NCBI GenBank assembly: GCA_963402885.1
Contig: OY727099.1
Coordinates: forward strand, 11,458,001-11,522,000
Source: Antedon bifida
Lineage: Eukaryota; Echinodermata; Crinoidea; Comatulida; Antedonidae
Direction: 5' to 3'
Length of the DNA: 64,000 bases
A program made the translations under genes and the position numbers. Below are positions 1 through 9,524 of the stretch, piece by piece. The notes beneath the pieces were generated by a model that was given only the letters and a program-made list of their open reading frames with translations, was not told the DNA's origin and did no database searches. Each line of letters starts with the position of its first letter. The stretch's first letter is position 1.

Positions 1-157
1 CTAAACTAGGCACCGATTGGCCTAGCCTACTAGCTACAAATCACCCGGGCTTCATATGTCGTTTTGAACCTTCTTGGTCATTTCGCACCTGATATTTCTA
101 CTTAAGTATACCTATATTATAAGCTAAAGGCATAGGTTATACCTATATTCTTTTTAG

Positions 158-332
158 TAGCTTGAAGACACAAGAGTCTGAGTTTGACTTGAAAATATCG
201 GATGAGGAAATTAAAGTTGAAAATGGTAAAAACAACTGGACATTCAATCTACCCAATAATATTCAACTAATTCCGGACTCCTGTCATAATCTATCATGGG
301 TTAAAGATGAGGGAGCACATATGATTTTCAGG
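158..332 (+). CDS. UBE3D: UBE3D exon (first in window)
   Basis: The acceptor is either the AG at 156-157 or the AG at 159-160 after a short T run; both keep the same frame because they differ by one codon. The coding frame has TTG at 162-164, and the exon ends AGG at 332 before gtaagc, phase 0. It encodes the N-terminal strand region with PDSCHNLSW. No start codon in this exon is convincing; the initiator should lie in an upstream exon outside the window. Confidence 0.85.
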
Positions 333-3300
333 GTAAGCAGGGAAACATTTTATTTTAAAATTCTGTTTGGCGATAATTTGTATTTTTTAGTCTAGGTAGA
401 AACAAGAGTTTTGTGTTTGTATTGGATTTGTTACTCTAAATAAATAAATGTATTGTTATTGAGATATTTTTGCAATAGCTTTTTGCGAAATTATAACTTG
501 GTAAGAATTCAAGTTCACAGTAATATGGCTAAAGCATGAATTTTACAGAAGAAAAAAAGTGTTTTCTTGTAATTGTAAGATAAGATACTTTTGTAATTAA
601 AATTCAACAGTTTATTAACTGCATATCATCATTTTTGTTAACTGCATATCATCATTTCAGATAAAAGATCATGCCAAGTCACAAGATGAAGAACACAGTG
701 CTCAACGTTCATTTGAAGACGCTTTAACAGACTTAGAATGCAACTTAGTTTGTGCAACGTGTCAATCACCAATGCTAAAACCTCAATGGTAATTAATACC
801 GTATATCCACTGGTATAATCCCACTTTGGGTCTAATCCCATCTCCTACTTTATGTCTGATTTCACAAACAGGTATATGTCCAGGTAATAACTTTTGATCT
901 GGATGTAGGCCTCTCTCTAGCCAGTTTATCTGAGTTTTTACACGAAATGCCTACCAATAATTTCTTTTTTCCTGAACCAGGCTTTCCCTGGGTATAGTCC
1001 AACCCCCAAATTTCATGTTCTAGCGGGTGGGATTATACCAGAGTATTTATTTTCCTGTGCAGCATAAGAACAAGATGTAACATATAAAACTATGTGTACT
1101 AACCTTTTTTAAAACTTATGTTTCTTTTTTCGTAGTAAATTTGACAGGGTATGTCAACTGCCATCCGACAACTGGCAAGAGATGGTGGAAGACTGGCAGT
1201 GTCATGCTAGCGAGGATGTCGCACAGATTGCTCGTAAATCTCTGGTACCATCCACTAAAGACTGCTTCATGAACAGCACCAGTATAATAGTATCGCCTCA
1301 GGTCATCAACGAGGGAGTTATCAGGTCATCTGGTAATCCTGTTTCTGTCAGAAACAATTCAAATAAGGTACGGAGTTGGATAGCCGAGTGGTTAGGACAC
1401 TTGACTATCATACAGAAGAACCGGGTTCATTTCCCAATAAGAACAAAACTAGGGATAAGGTGATGTGGAAAGGAACTGGCCACCCTACCTCATAAAGCTG
1501 AGACAATGAGCTCCTAACAGCTCATTCCCCAACATTTACATGATATAGGACTCAACTTTACCTCATTTATTTATATGGTAATCATTTATTATGCCGCAAG
1601 TTTTCAGTGCAGCTCTTTATGGCTCCAATTAAGGATCCTAATAAAGGAAAGATGTGGAGGTGGGGAGCAAGGAACCCCACATGCGCACAATGAATTAACA
1701 TGACGCAGTTTAGCAAATCATTATTTCTCTCTTTTTTCTTAGAATGCATCAATGTTTAAATGGTTGACATGCAGAAGATGTGTTTCTCTTATTGGTAAAG
1801 TGTCTTGTGAAGGTAAACTCACATCTAGACTTTAACTAATTACATACAGTATGATTTATCTGAATATAATAGCACAATAATTATATATAACTTTAATTCT
1901 GTTCCAGAAAATGATGACACAAGAGATTGGAAAACAATGTCAAGTGTAGAAATATTTCAATACTCAGTGGAAATCAGGGAAAATGGCATAGATAATTTAT
2001 TACGAGAACATCAACAAATTCCAAGGCAAGTTAAAAACCAAATTTCCTAGTATTTTTCTAATAATAATGTACTAAATTAACAATATCACCTTTACTATTC
2101 ACATTGTTTTCCAGGTTGGAAGTCTTTCTATCGAATTACCTATTAAGTGTATCCAAAACATACATGGCTTTTCGATTTATTGTCCAGAGTGAAGAAGATA
2201 GCAAAATACATGCATTGGTAAGTTATGTGTGCCAGCCTCCTAAATGAACTTAGTAGATACTTATTTGATGACCTAGATCGATAATTTAAAAGCCTTTTAT
2301 TGTATTTTGGTAGGTAACATTAAAACTGAATTTTTTGTTTGTAGATATGGTTAATAAATTCTGAAATGAAGTTACTCAGGTCACAGCAGAAGACAAATGA
2401 GACATTAGCAAAGTTTAGTGCTAAAAACATGAATAATGTTGAAGGAACATCAAATGTGCAATGTTGTCAAATTGTAAAGATTTTGTACGAACAGTGTCTG
2501 GGAGAGGAAATTGTGAAGTAAGCAATTTCTTAAGCTCCGTCTACACTATCAAACTTTATGTGAATGTGATGTGCCCATATATGGACATGATGATGTCATA
2601 TCACTACCATATTTTAGCATATTACTACCATATTTGGGCACATCACACTTTTTTGTCAAACTAGTTTGATAGTGTAGACAGAGCTTTAGAGTAAAAAGAA
2701 AGTACTGTATGCTTACAGCGTCAGCAATCTGTTTTGCTATTATCCATTCATCCGTCGTCCATACAAATTTGTTTTCTTTAATGGCATGTCAGGTTTGTTG
2801 TTATAATTCTGGGTTGAGCTCGTATTCTGGTCACATTGACCAGATCTTTTTTAGTGAGTGCTGAGAAAAAAAATAGTAAATTTCTTATTGCATTATTATT
2901 ATAACACTAACAGTCTAAATATTTTTCATATATTTAGTCTTGCAGATCAATGGAACAAAGACATGGCAGTACATAGCATAATTCTACCAAAGCAAATCTG
3001 TTTTGAACTTCTACTTGTATTAGCCACCAACACATCTACCATGCCAACATCCTTGCAAAAACAAAACAACTTTAAAGTAAGAATTATTATCCTTCCATTA
3101 TCAGATTGTTTTCGATCCTAGTCATAACAGTGGAGCTACACTAGGCCTAGTCTAGATTTATGAAACAAAGATATTTTCAGGGACGGATCAAGGAATTTTT
3201 ATACTGGAATGCAAAAATATATTTTCTGTGAAAGTAACATATATATCAAAAGTGGGGATCATGTGCCGCAGCTAGTGCTGATTTTGTGAAGAGAACATAT

Positions 3301-3378
3301 TAGTTACATACACACAGTAAAAAGTATTTTAAAAATAATTTATTATTTTTCTAGGTCGGATTCTTACGACTTGAATAA
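158..3378 (+). CDS. UBE3D: UBE3D, HECT-like E2-binding ubiquitin ligase (5'-partial, nine exons)
   Basis: Spliced gene with coding exons at 158/161-332, 661-788, 1136-1367, 1743-1812, 1908-2025, 2115-2217, 2345-2517, 2938-3076 and 3355-3378. They join in one frame to give about 385 residues and a TAA stop; human UBE3D is about 389 residues, so roughly the first 40-50 residues are outside the window. Family landmarks appear in order: an N-terminal strand region (LPNNIQLIPDSCHNLSW), a CATC cysteine pair, LPSDNWQEMVEDWQCH followed by KDCF, a CRRC pair, the central IPR/F..FIVQ segment, and a C-terminal LPKQICFELLLVLATNTST block ending FKVGFLRLE. Known for the family: UBE3D (UBE2CBP/H10BH, HECT_2 domain) binds E2 enzymes through a HECT-like region and promotes ubiquitin transfer. 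Inference: same role here. Assignment rests on collinear similarity over all nine exons. The first exon or exons and the promoter are missing. Confidence 0.93.
661..788 (+). CDS. UBE3D: UBE3D exon with CATC cysteine pair
   Basis: Acceptor atcatttcag ends at 660; donor TG|gtaatt leaves phase 2. The exon encodes an acidic linker, then LVCATCQSPMLKPQ, matching the cysteine-containing segment of UBE3D. The split TG|T codon restores a third cysteine at the next exon. The intron on its left carries a direct duplication of the 17-mer taactgcatatcatcat just before the acceptor. Confidence 0.88.
1136..1367 (+). CDS. UBE3D: UBE3D exon with LPSDNW / DWQCH / KDCF signature
   Basis: Acceptor tcgtag ends at 1135; donor AAG|gtacgg, phase 0. 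It encodes QLPSDNWQEMVEDWQCH and later STKDCFMNSTSIIV, the most diagnostic block for UBE3D (human has LPSENW...EW.CH...NDCF). A continuous frame runs beyond the donor to 1463, but the family similarity stops exactly at 1367. Confidence 0.92.
1743..1812 (+). CDS. UBE3D: UBE3D exon with CRRC pair
   Basis: Acceptor ttttcttag ends at 1742; the exon ends GAAG before gtaaac, phase 1. It encodes MFKWLTCRRCVSLIGKVSCE, matching the conserved CKRC-type cysteine pair of UBE3D. Too short for an ordinary open-frame search. Confidence 0.88.
1908..2025 (+). CDS. UBE3D: UBE3D exon ending at a GC donor
   Basis: Acceptor gttccag ends at 1907; the exon runs to CCAAG and is followed by gcaagt, a GC rather than GT donor. 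Encodes NDDTRDWKTMSSVEIFQYSV, then HQQIPR. Extending past 2025 in the same frame reaches a stop within about 8 codons, while splicing at 2025 to 2115 restores a family-like sequence. Confidence 0.87.
2115..2217 (+). CDS. UBE3D: UBE3D exon (F-x-FIVQ segment)
   Basis: Acceptor tgttttccag ends at 2114; the first base completes AG|G. Encodes LEVFLSNYLLSVSKTYMAFR and then FIVQSEEDSKIHAL, matching the human segment with FRFTIQ. Donor TTG|gtaagt, phase 0. Confidence 0.88.
2345..2517 (+). CDS. UBE3D: UBE3D exon (IWLINSE segment)
   Basis: Acceptor gtttgtag ends at 2344. Encodes IWLINSEMKLLRSQQ and, further on, QCCQIVKILYEQCLGEE, matching the conserved LWLLNS and AVKVLYQPC blocks. Donor AA|gtaagc, phase 2; read-through would reach TAA one codon later, which confirms the splice. 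Confidence 0.88.
2533..2685. mobile_element. MITE family B copy B1, in a UBE3D intron
   Basis: Palindromic element with ends AGCTCCGTCTACACTATC and its inverted complement ending GTAGACAGAGCT. It is flanked by an exact TTA duplication at 2530-2532 and 2686-2688. The body carries TGATGTGCCCATATATGG and the inverted CCATATTTGGGCACATCA. It begins only 15 bases after the preceding exon. No coding capacity. Confidence 0.88.
2938..3076 (+). CDS. UBE3D: UBE3D penultimate exon
   Basis: Acceptor tatttag ends at 2937. Encodes LADQWNKDMAVHSIILPKQI and then CFELLLVLATNTSTMPTSLQ, a close match to the C-terminal block of UBE3D. Donor AAA|gtaaga, phase 0. Confidence 0.92.
3355..3378 (+). CDS. UBE3D: UBE3D terminal micro-exon with stop
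   Basis: Acceptor tttttctag ends at 3354; seven codons VGFLRLE and TAA follow, corresponding to the human C-terminus VAFLKI. At 24 coding bases it is invisible to open-frame searches. Confidence 0.85.
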   Translation, partial: VGFLRLE

Positions 3379-3379
3379 A
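3374..3379 (+). promoter_or_regulatory. AATAAA hexamer overlapping the UBE3D stop codon
   Basis: The sequence GAATAAAG places a canonical poly(A) hexamer across the stop codon. If used, the 3' UTR would be only some tens of bases. Other AATAAA words lie downstream near 3843 and 3904, so the functional site is uncertain. Confidence 0.35.
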
Positions 3380-4457
3380 GATATCTAGACGCACTAGTTT
3401 GCATAGATTTCAAGAAAAGCAGATGTAAAGACTAGAGGGAGCTTACCAATAAACTTAGGGCCACTTATACTGTTGTACTAGAGTCATATCAATGTTATCT
3501 ACAGGGACCTATAAGGAACAGTACACACCATATGACTTTCTACGGGGACCCATAAGGAACATTACACTTGCCATAAAAATGTTGATCTTTTGAATATAGG
3601 TCAAATAACTAACTGTGGAACAAATATACGCACAATATAAAATGACACATTAACATACTTTCTGTTCTATAATTTGGTATTCACTCAATATGAAATATAC
3701 AACCACTGCAGAACAATATATTACTTAATGTACTGATTAATTTATGTATTTTAAATTCAATTTGTTTTATATCACAACAGGATATATTTTTATAGCATTT
3801 ATATTATTTGCAGTTAAATATAATTTATTTAAATTTAACATAAATAAAATATCATCGTTATTAATGTTATGGTGCTAATAAAGGTATTTATAACTAGATA
3901 AAATAAATAAATGAGTTAAAATGGGAACATTTGGTATTTTTAATTATATTTTAGATATTTTTTTTACTATATTACCTAACAAGTAATAATGGGATTGTTG
4001 TGTAAATACAACTTTTTGCATTAAACATTTGGTGTAAAAATGATATTTGAAACCTCGATGCATTAATATTTTGAGAACATTTCAAAATTTAGGGCCTACA
4101 AACAGACAGGCATGTTTCCTTACCCTGTACTGCACTAGATCGTTAACAGAAAGCATAATGACATTTGATACACTTGGTAACTAACTAAAGTATAAAAAAC
4201 AACGCGTCCATAAAGTGGCGTCGGCTCGTTAATTCTTTCTCAAAAATAAATATACATTAGGCCTATATCTTGTGATGGTATTGATGGACATAGAGTGCAT
4301 TATAGTCTATAGGACGTCGCAACAAAAATACCTACGCTCGACGAATGTAATTTGACACTCCAGCGATTGAATCGTCGCTTGTGATTGGTTAGAGTAGAGC
4401 GCACGTACGTCATTGCGTCATGAAGGGAAGGAAACTGTATTAAGTATCTAATATTTA
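3380..4457. other. Intergenic DNA after UBE3D
   Basis: AT-rich, no exon-like frame recognised. A near-direct repeat is visible at about 3504-3555 (ACAGGGACCTATAAGGAACA and a second copy reading GGGGACCCATAAGGAACA). The AT-rich part from 3700 to 4000 carries several AATAAA words. Confidence 0.5.
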
Positions 4458-4565
4458 AGCTTGGTTCACACTAAGACGCAATGCAAGACCCAAGTGTAAC
4501 GCAGGCGATTTGACAAACGACAGAACGAAGAATCCATCACTTGTAATTGCCATTACGTTGCGCCT
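4458..4565. mobile_element. MITE family A copy A1 (partial)
   Basis: Starts AGCTTGGTTCACACTAAG, then a CGCAATGCAAG body, and runs into the TTTA at the left edge of the next copy. The right terminal inverted repeat is not visible, so this is a truncated neighbour of A2. Confidence 0.65.
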
Positions 4566-4568
4566 TTA

Positions 4569-4726
4569 AGCTTGGTTCCCACTAGAGACGCAACACAAGG
4601 ACGTAACGCAACGTAAGTTAGTTGACCAATGACAAGCGATGGATTATTCAAACTGACACTTGTCATTGGTCAACACGCTTGCGTTGCGTTTACGTCCTTG
4701 CGTTATGTCCTAGTGGGAACCAAGCT
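4569..4726. mobile_element. MITE family A copy A2 (complete, reference copy)
   Basis: Left end AGCTTGGTTCCCACTAGAG and right end CTAGTGGGAACCAAGCT are inverted repeats. The two arms carry CGCAACGTAAG...TTGACCAATGACAAGCGA and its complement CATTGGTCAAC...GCTTGCGTTGCG. It is flanked by TTA at 4566-4568 and 4727-4729. Terminal repeat, length (158) and 3-base TWA duplication suggest a non-autonomous PIF/Harbinger element. The superfamily is an inference, since no transposase is present. Confidence 0.85.
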
Positions 4727-5111
4727 TTAGAATGTGATGTGGAAAATAACATTCTAAAATAGTGTAGCAATATATTTGACGGTACCAGTACCTCGACCGC
4801 CCACAATCTTACACAATATTAGATGTATTGAGATCACAACCTTGTCCTGATCAGTGTTAGATTTTTACGCGTACGATCGCCTAAAAAAGCTGGACATTGA
4901 TTGAATAGTAGTCGATCAACTTCAATATTCTATGTTGATCGATCATAAACAAACATTGAAATAACAACCCATCAATCAGTTTCCCGCCGTCAAACTTCCA
5001 AATCTAGAGTTATGTACGTCTATGCATAGATACTCTATGGTCTATGTTGAGGAACAAAGTTTTCTCTAAAAAGGTTTTCTAAAATCACTCGATACGTAAC
5101 CGCGCCGCTGA

Positions 5112-5274
5112 AGACGCGATGGATCATTCGAACAGTGACTGTCATTGGTCAACTCGCTTGCGTTGCGCTTACGTCCTTGATGCGTCTCTAGTGGGAACCA
5201 CGCTTACCTGCCGCTTGTGATTGGTCAACTCACTTGCAATGTGTCTACGTCATTGCGCTGCGTGAGAACCAATT
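5112..5274. mobile_element. MITE family A fragments A3 (two right halves in tandem)
   Basis: The first right half runs from GATGGATCATTCGAACAG to CTAGTGGGAACCACGCTT (about 5207). A second begins at CGCTTGTGATTGGTCAACTC and ends GCTGCGTGAGAACCAATT. No complete left arms are present. Confidence 0.7.
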
Positions 5275-5279
5275 CAAAG

Positions 5280-8200
5280 TTGTGTAAATTATCGCATATA
5301 CATATTTTTACATAGCTATGTTGTTAACAGCAGCCTATTGGTTGAAATATTAAATAATCTTCCTATTACCTGTACTCTACTTTCGGTTAGAACAAGGACA
5401 ATTTAAAAAAATAGGCTAATTGGCAACCAAATAACTTGAATAAAAATACATGTTAACGATGTTGTAAACAGTTCAGTTTCAATGTAACAATGACATGCTT
5501 GTAATTTTGTAATCAAAATCACAAATGGGAAATTTAATGATTATGTTTATCATATTTAGTTTTTACACGTTTTGTGTGAAAATCAAGGTAGTTTATTTCA
5601 GATGGTTTATGTGGATTTTAAAAATCACATATTATATCTAATAATTCTTTTCTTTATCTAGTATACATTTTGTGCATTGTTGGTGAATAAGAGTCACATT
5701 CCATTAAAAATTAATTTAGTTTAAAGGAGAAATTTGAGTAGATAGGAGCACAGTAGGTTAATTCGCAATGGAGGTCTCTCTCGCATTCACCCTGTAATTT
5801 AAAACTGAATTAATAAAATAATCAAATGCCATTACATATTCAATAATTCATTGTAATTGAAGTATACGTATACTTATGACGTTAATGACGATTTTAATTA
5901 TTGATGTTTTCATAAATAAATTGGTCGAAAAGCCAAAGGTCAGTGTTTATGCCTTTAAAGTGTTTCTCCTCTTTGTTTGAAAAAAATCATAGCCAAATAC
6001 GTACGTCCCGATGTATGTATTACGTCACTGACAGGCCCTACACACCAATACAATATTTGAAAACGTGCCACAATTGACCTTATTAGGTCACTAACTATGA
6101 ATTGAGTTTAATTTCAACAATACAAACGTTTAGAAGCTTGCTTGTTTTGTACTAAGATTATTTAAGTATGTTTATGATTTTGTGAATGGAAATAAAGAAA
6201 GAAAGGGTGTAAGCGCAACGCAAGTAATTGGACTACCTACCAATCATGACGCGTGGGTCATCCGTACTATCGCTTGATTGGTCAACTCACTTGCGTTGCG
6301 CGTACGCCTACGTCATTGCGTCTGGTCCATACCAAGAAGTTGGAAACAAGCTGTACGCGGATTTCTGACGATCCGACGACGACGTGACATGAACGCATGG
6401 AAAGTTTTGTTTGTGATTGGTCAATTAATTATTTGCGTTGCGCGTACGCCATTGCATGTATGGTTATTTGCTCATTTGAATCATTGACGACGTGACATGA
6501 TGGAAAGTTTTTTTTACTTATAGTAGGTATACGATATCCTTAACGGGTGAAAGGACCTCTTTAAACACCCCTGAACAGATGTTCTTCTCAACCTCGAGGT
6601 TTTTAATCAACTGAGTTGTTTTATCAAGATAATCAATATAATGGTTTATCATGGGTGTTGGGCTTCAAGTCCCTGCTCTCACATAGCGCTTTACTAAATC
6701 CTAATTATTCTTTATAATTGCTAACATTCCGCTAAAAGACATTGGTGACAACTCATCACGCAGTGATAATTTAATTTGTCTGAGTTGTCGCGTGTCGCGG
6801 ACGTGTCACTAAACCATTAGAGGTGTTATTTTCTCTTTGGTCGTTCTCTCTTATGAAACGCCACATAGGCAAATTTTTGCAAGAGCTGTTTTATCGAAAA
6901 GTACTTACTGAACAATTAAGACATGTATTAAAATCATTAAGAACACGAATTAATGCTGGGAACGATGCTTAATAAAGTTTAAAAAAGCGTATGTAAGGCG
7001 AGATAATTCTAAGCATAACACACGACAGAAGATATTGAAGATATTTGAAAGTGTACTTGCGCCCTCTCTTGTGTTTATTAAGCCATAACTCATCATCTTT
7101 TAATTTGTTTCCTAAACCAAGTTAACCCGATTGAAGAAGATGAGATTTTAGATCAAGTAAACATAGATTAAAACAACTATCTTTCCCATCAATGACGTCA
7201 TACCACCAATGGTCGACCTTATGTCGAAGTTGGCCTACATTAATGCTGTAATTATTCAGTAGGGATGTGTGCGTGTGAACCATACAAAAATGACATTGCC
7301 ATTTCGTGGAAGTTATATAAGTAAATACTCTTCAACTACTGTATAATTTACACGGAATACTCGTGTTAATACTAGTTAGTTAAGTTAGTTATAAGTAAAT
7401 ACTAGGACCCAGAACAAAGACCCAAAAAGAAGTAACAGTATAATTAGAATTATTATGTACTGTACTTATCATAGCATGTGATGCCACTTCTGTTTCTGAA
7501 TTTTACAACAAAAAGATCTGTTATGCCTCACACACTAACATCAAGATACACGGTATTTATTGTCATTTTTAGCAATACAGAAGTAAAATGCTTTTTCCGT
7601 AAAGTAAATAAGATATACAGGCAGTAAAAATAGTTTAAACATAATCAGTGACAATTGGCCTACAAGTAAACAGAATTTTCAAATTCATTCGTCTCAGCTT
7701 CACGTGGACAAAAATTTTGAATATTACAACGTATGAAAACATCTTTAAATGCTGTCAGATAAAATAATACGTAGTTAGGCAGTGATTCAATGTAAATATA
7801 AGGTTGAAGAAGGCTAGGCCTATATTTTCGAAGAAAACGAATGAACTGGGTACACGCCCGCCACCACAAAATTCGCCAACACCGGCACCAAACCTTTTCT
7901 AACAATGATTCGAATGGCATCCTATCTTTGTTAATTATCAACAGCTGTACTACTGTTGATTAACCGAGCAATTATGCTTTTGTTTATCTTTCTAATATGC
8001 TCAATAATTAGATGGCCGAAAGTGGTCCCTTGCGTCGACTTTGATTCCATCAATATTCCCCGATAAACCGTTTACAAAATGATATCTTCATCCAACATAA
8101 TGTTCCCGGTAGAGATTTCAAACGATTGTCATTAAAAGGATTCGTTACAATATGCGTTATAATTACTACAGTGGATGTGAATATTGCTGGTAATTATCTC

Positions 8201-8412
8201 AAACACTGCACTACTTTGCACACTTTAACATGTTTCATTCGCAAACAGATTTCATAGAAATCCATTATTATGTAATTAGCTAGTAAATTATGGAGAAAAC
8301 AGCTCATAATCATCCACGCATGTGTAAACGAAACGACATTGATTAATGTAATTTTAATTCTTGTATTTTAGTTCATAAATCATACAAAACATAGATGATA
8401 ATATAAGAGAGG
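5280..8412. other. Intergenic DNA without recognisable genes (apart from A4)
   Basis: AT-rich. Open frames on either strand are short and lack family similarity or codon structure. A minus-strand frame at 7660-7941 has no partner exons and no recognised motif. Confidence 0.45.
6207..6460. mobile_element. MITE family A fragments A4
   Basis: Contains AAGCGCAACGCAAGTAATTG, then CGCTTGATTGGTCAACTCAC and TTGCGTTGCGCGTACG; a second right-arm-like piece (TTTGTGATTGGTCAATTA...TTGCGTTGCGCGTACG) lies at about 6408-6455. The small open frame over 6278-6487 reads through these repeats and is not a gene. Confidence 0.65.
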
Positions 8413-8498
8413 CTTGGATAGAGTTTTCTTTGGTAGGCAAGCATCGTGGCGAATGCAATCGAATGGATATCTGAGACGTACCTGTTATATTTCAAGAG

Positions 8499-8552
8499 TA
8501 CTACCATATTTAAGCATATCACTACCATATTTGGGTACATCACATTTTTTTT
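8499..8552. mobile_element. MITE family B fragment B2
   Basis: Carries the internal family B words ACTACCATATTTAAGCATATC and ACTACCATATTTGGGTACATC, then ACATTTTTTTTG. Terminal repeats are missing. Confidence 0.55.
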
Positions 8553-8889
8553 GTTTACATTATTTTTCTATTATTATTGATATTCATATGCCTAACATAA
8601 ACAAGAATAAAAAAAAACAAAACAAAACAGAAAACAAAAACAGGCAATTATGGGAGAGGTTGGTGAATGTACACCTCTAAAACAGCTTCTCAACAATACA
8701 CAATTGAAATACATTTTTTATAATGCTATTCATAATTTTACAACAAAAAAGTTTCTCATCTATATCTATATCTGGTACACGAAGGCCATGTGCGAACAAT
8801 ATGCCCACAATAACATAGATAGTTTGTATGTGCTCTATTTTGAATTACAATTTATAATTTGTTATATACTGAATAATGTTTACAGCATA

Positions 8890-9207
8890 TCAGCCTAATA
8901 TATTAAGTAAAGCATCAATAACAGTCTGATTTGGCATGGAAACTGTTAGACGCGCTTCTCCATGGGTCACATGAGAAATGTAAACTGCCAACCAATCATA
9001 GGCCTGCATTTCAAAATCCAATATTCCCAATAGTGATAGCACAAGTTTGAGCCAATATTGCATTTCTCGTCTGTCAGACACTTTGACTATAAATAAAGAG
9101 TAAAATTTAAATTCGGTCGTTGGATTAATTTGAATCTCGAAAAGCGTCGACTCTTTTCTATTTACAGTGTAAATAAAGTTCGCGGGTTGGTTTGATTTTC
9201 TTTCCAC
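8890..9207 (-). other. Unassigned open frame, 105 codons
   Basis: On the minus strand an uninterrupted frame begins at GTG (9207) and ends before a TGA at about 8887-8889. It has no ATG near its start. A run of pyrimidines and TTTATTTAG just precedes the GTG, so it could be an internal or terminal exon rather than an intronless gene. Composition is protein-like, with two tryptophans and no low-complexity tract, including YDWLAVYISHVTHGEARLTV. I recognise no family. It could be a transposon-derived remnant or chance. Confidence 0.15.
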
Positions 9208-9330
9208 TAAATAAAAGAGCTACTGCATTAGCAGCCAGAGAGTGAATCAGTTAATTGAATATATTGGGCGGACTCTGCTTGCACCTTACAATGCTGGTTA
9301 GATAACTGTCTGCTGTACTTTCACTGACCG

Positions 9331-9453
9331 TGGAGAGTGAGAGGGAAGAGAGAGGAGAAGAGAGAGGGGGATCGGAAGAGAGAAGGGGAAGAGAGAGGGA
9401 GAAGAGAGAGGGGAGGGGAGAGAGGGGAAGAGAGAAGGGGAAGAGAGAAGGGG
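9331..9453. repeat. Polypurine GA-rich tract
   Basis: About 120 bases of nearly pure purine on the plus strand built from GAGAGAGG and GAAGAGAGA words. It opens frames on both strands (RERGG or SLPLSP repeats) that are artefacts of composition. Such tracts can form triplex DNA; that is general knowledge, not shown here. Confidence 0.85.
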
Positions 9454-9480
9454 AAAAATTCATCTTCAGTGATACATAAT

Positions 9481-9524
9481 TTGACGCGCGCGTGTTTATC
9501 ATCATTTAAACGCACGCGTCAAAG
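9481..9524. repeat. Paired inverted ACGCGCGT element
   Basis: TTGACGCGCGCGTGTTTA at 9481-9498 faces TTTAAACGCACGCGTCAA at about 9506-9523 as an imperfect inverted repeat with a short spacer. This is the clearest example of a CpG-dense motif pair that recurs through the window. Confidence 0.6.
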
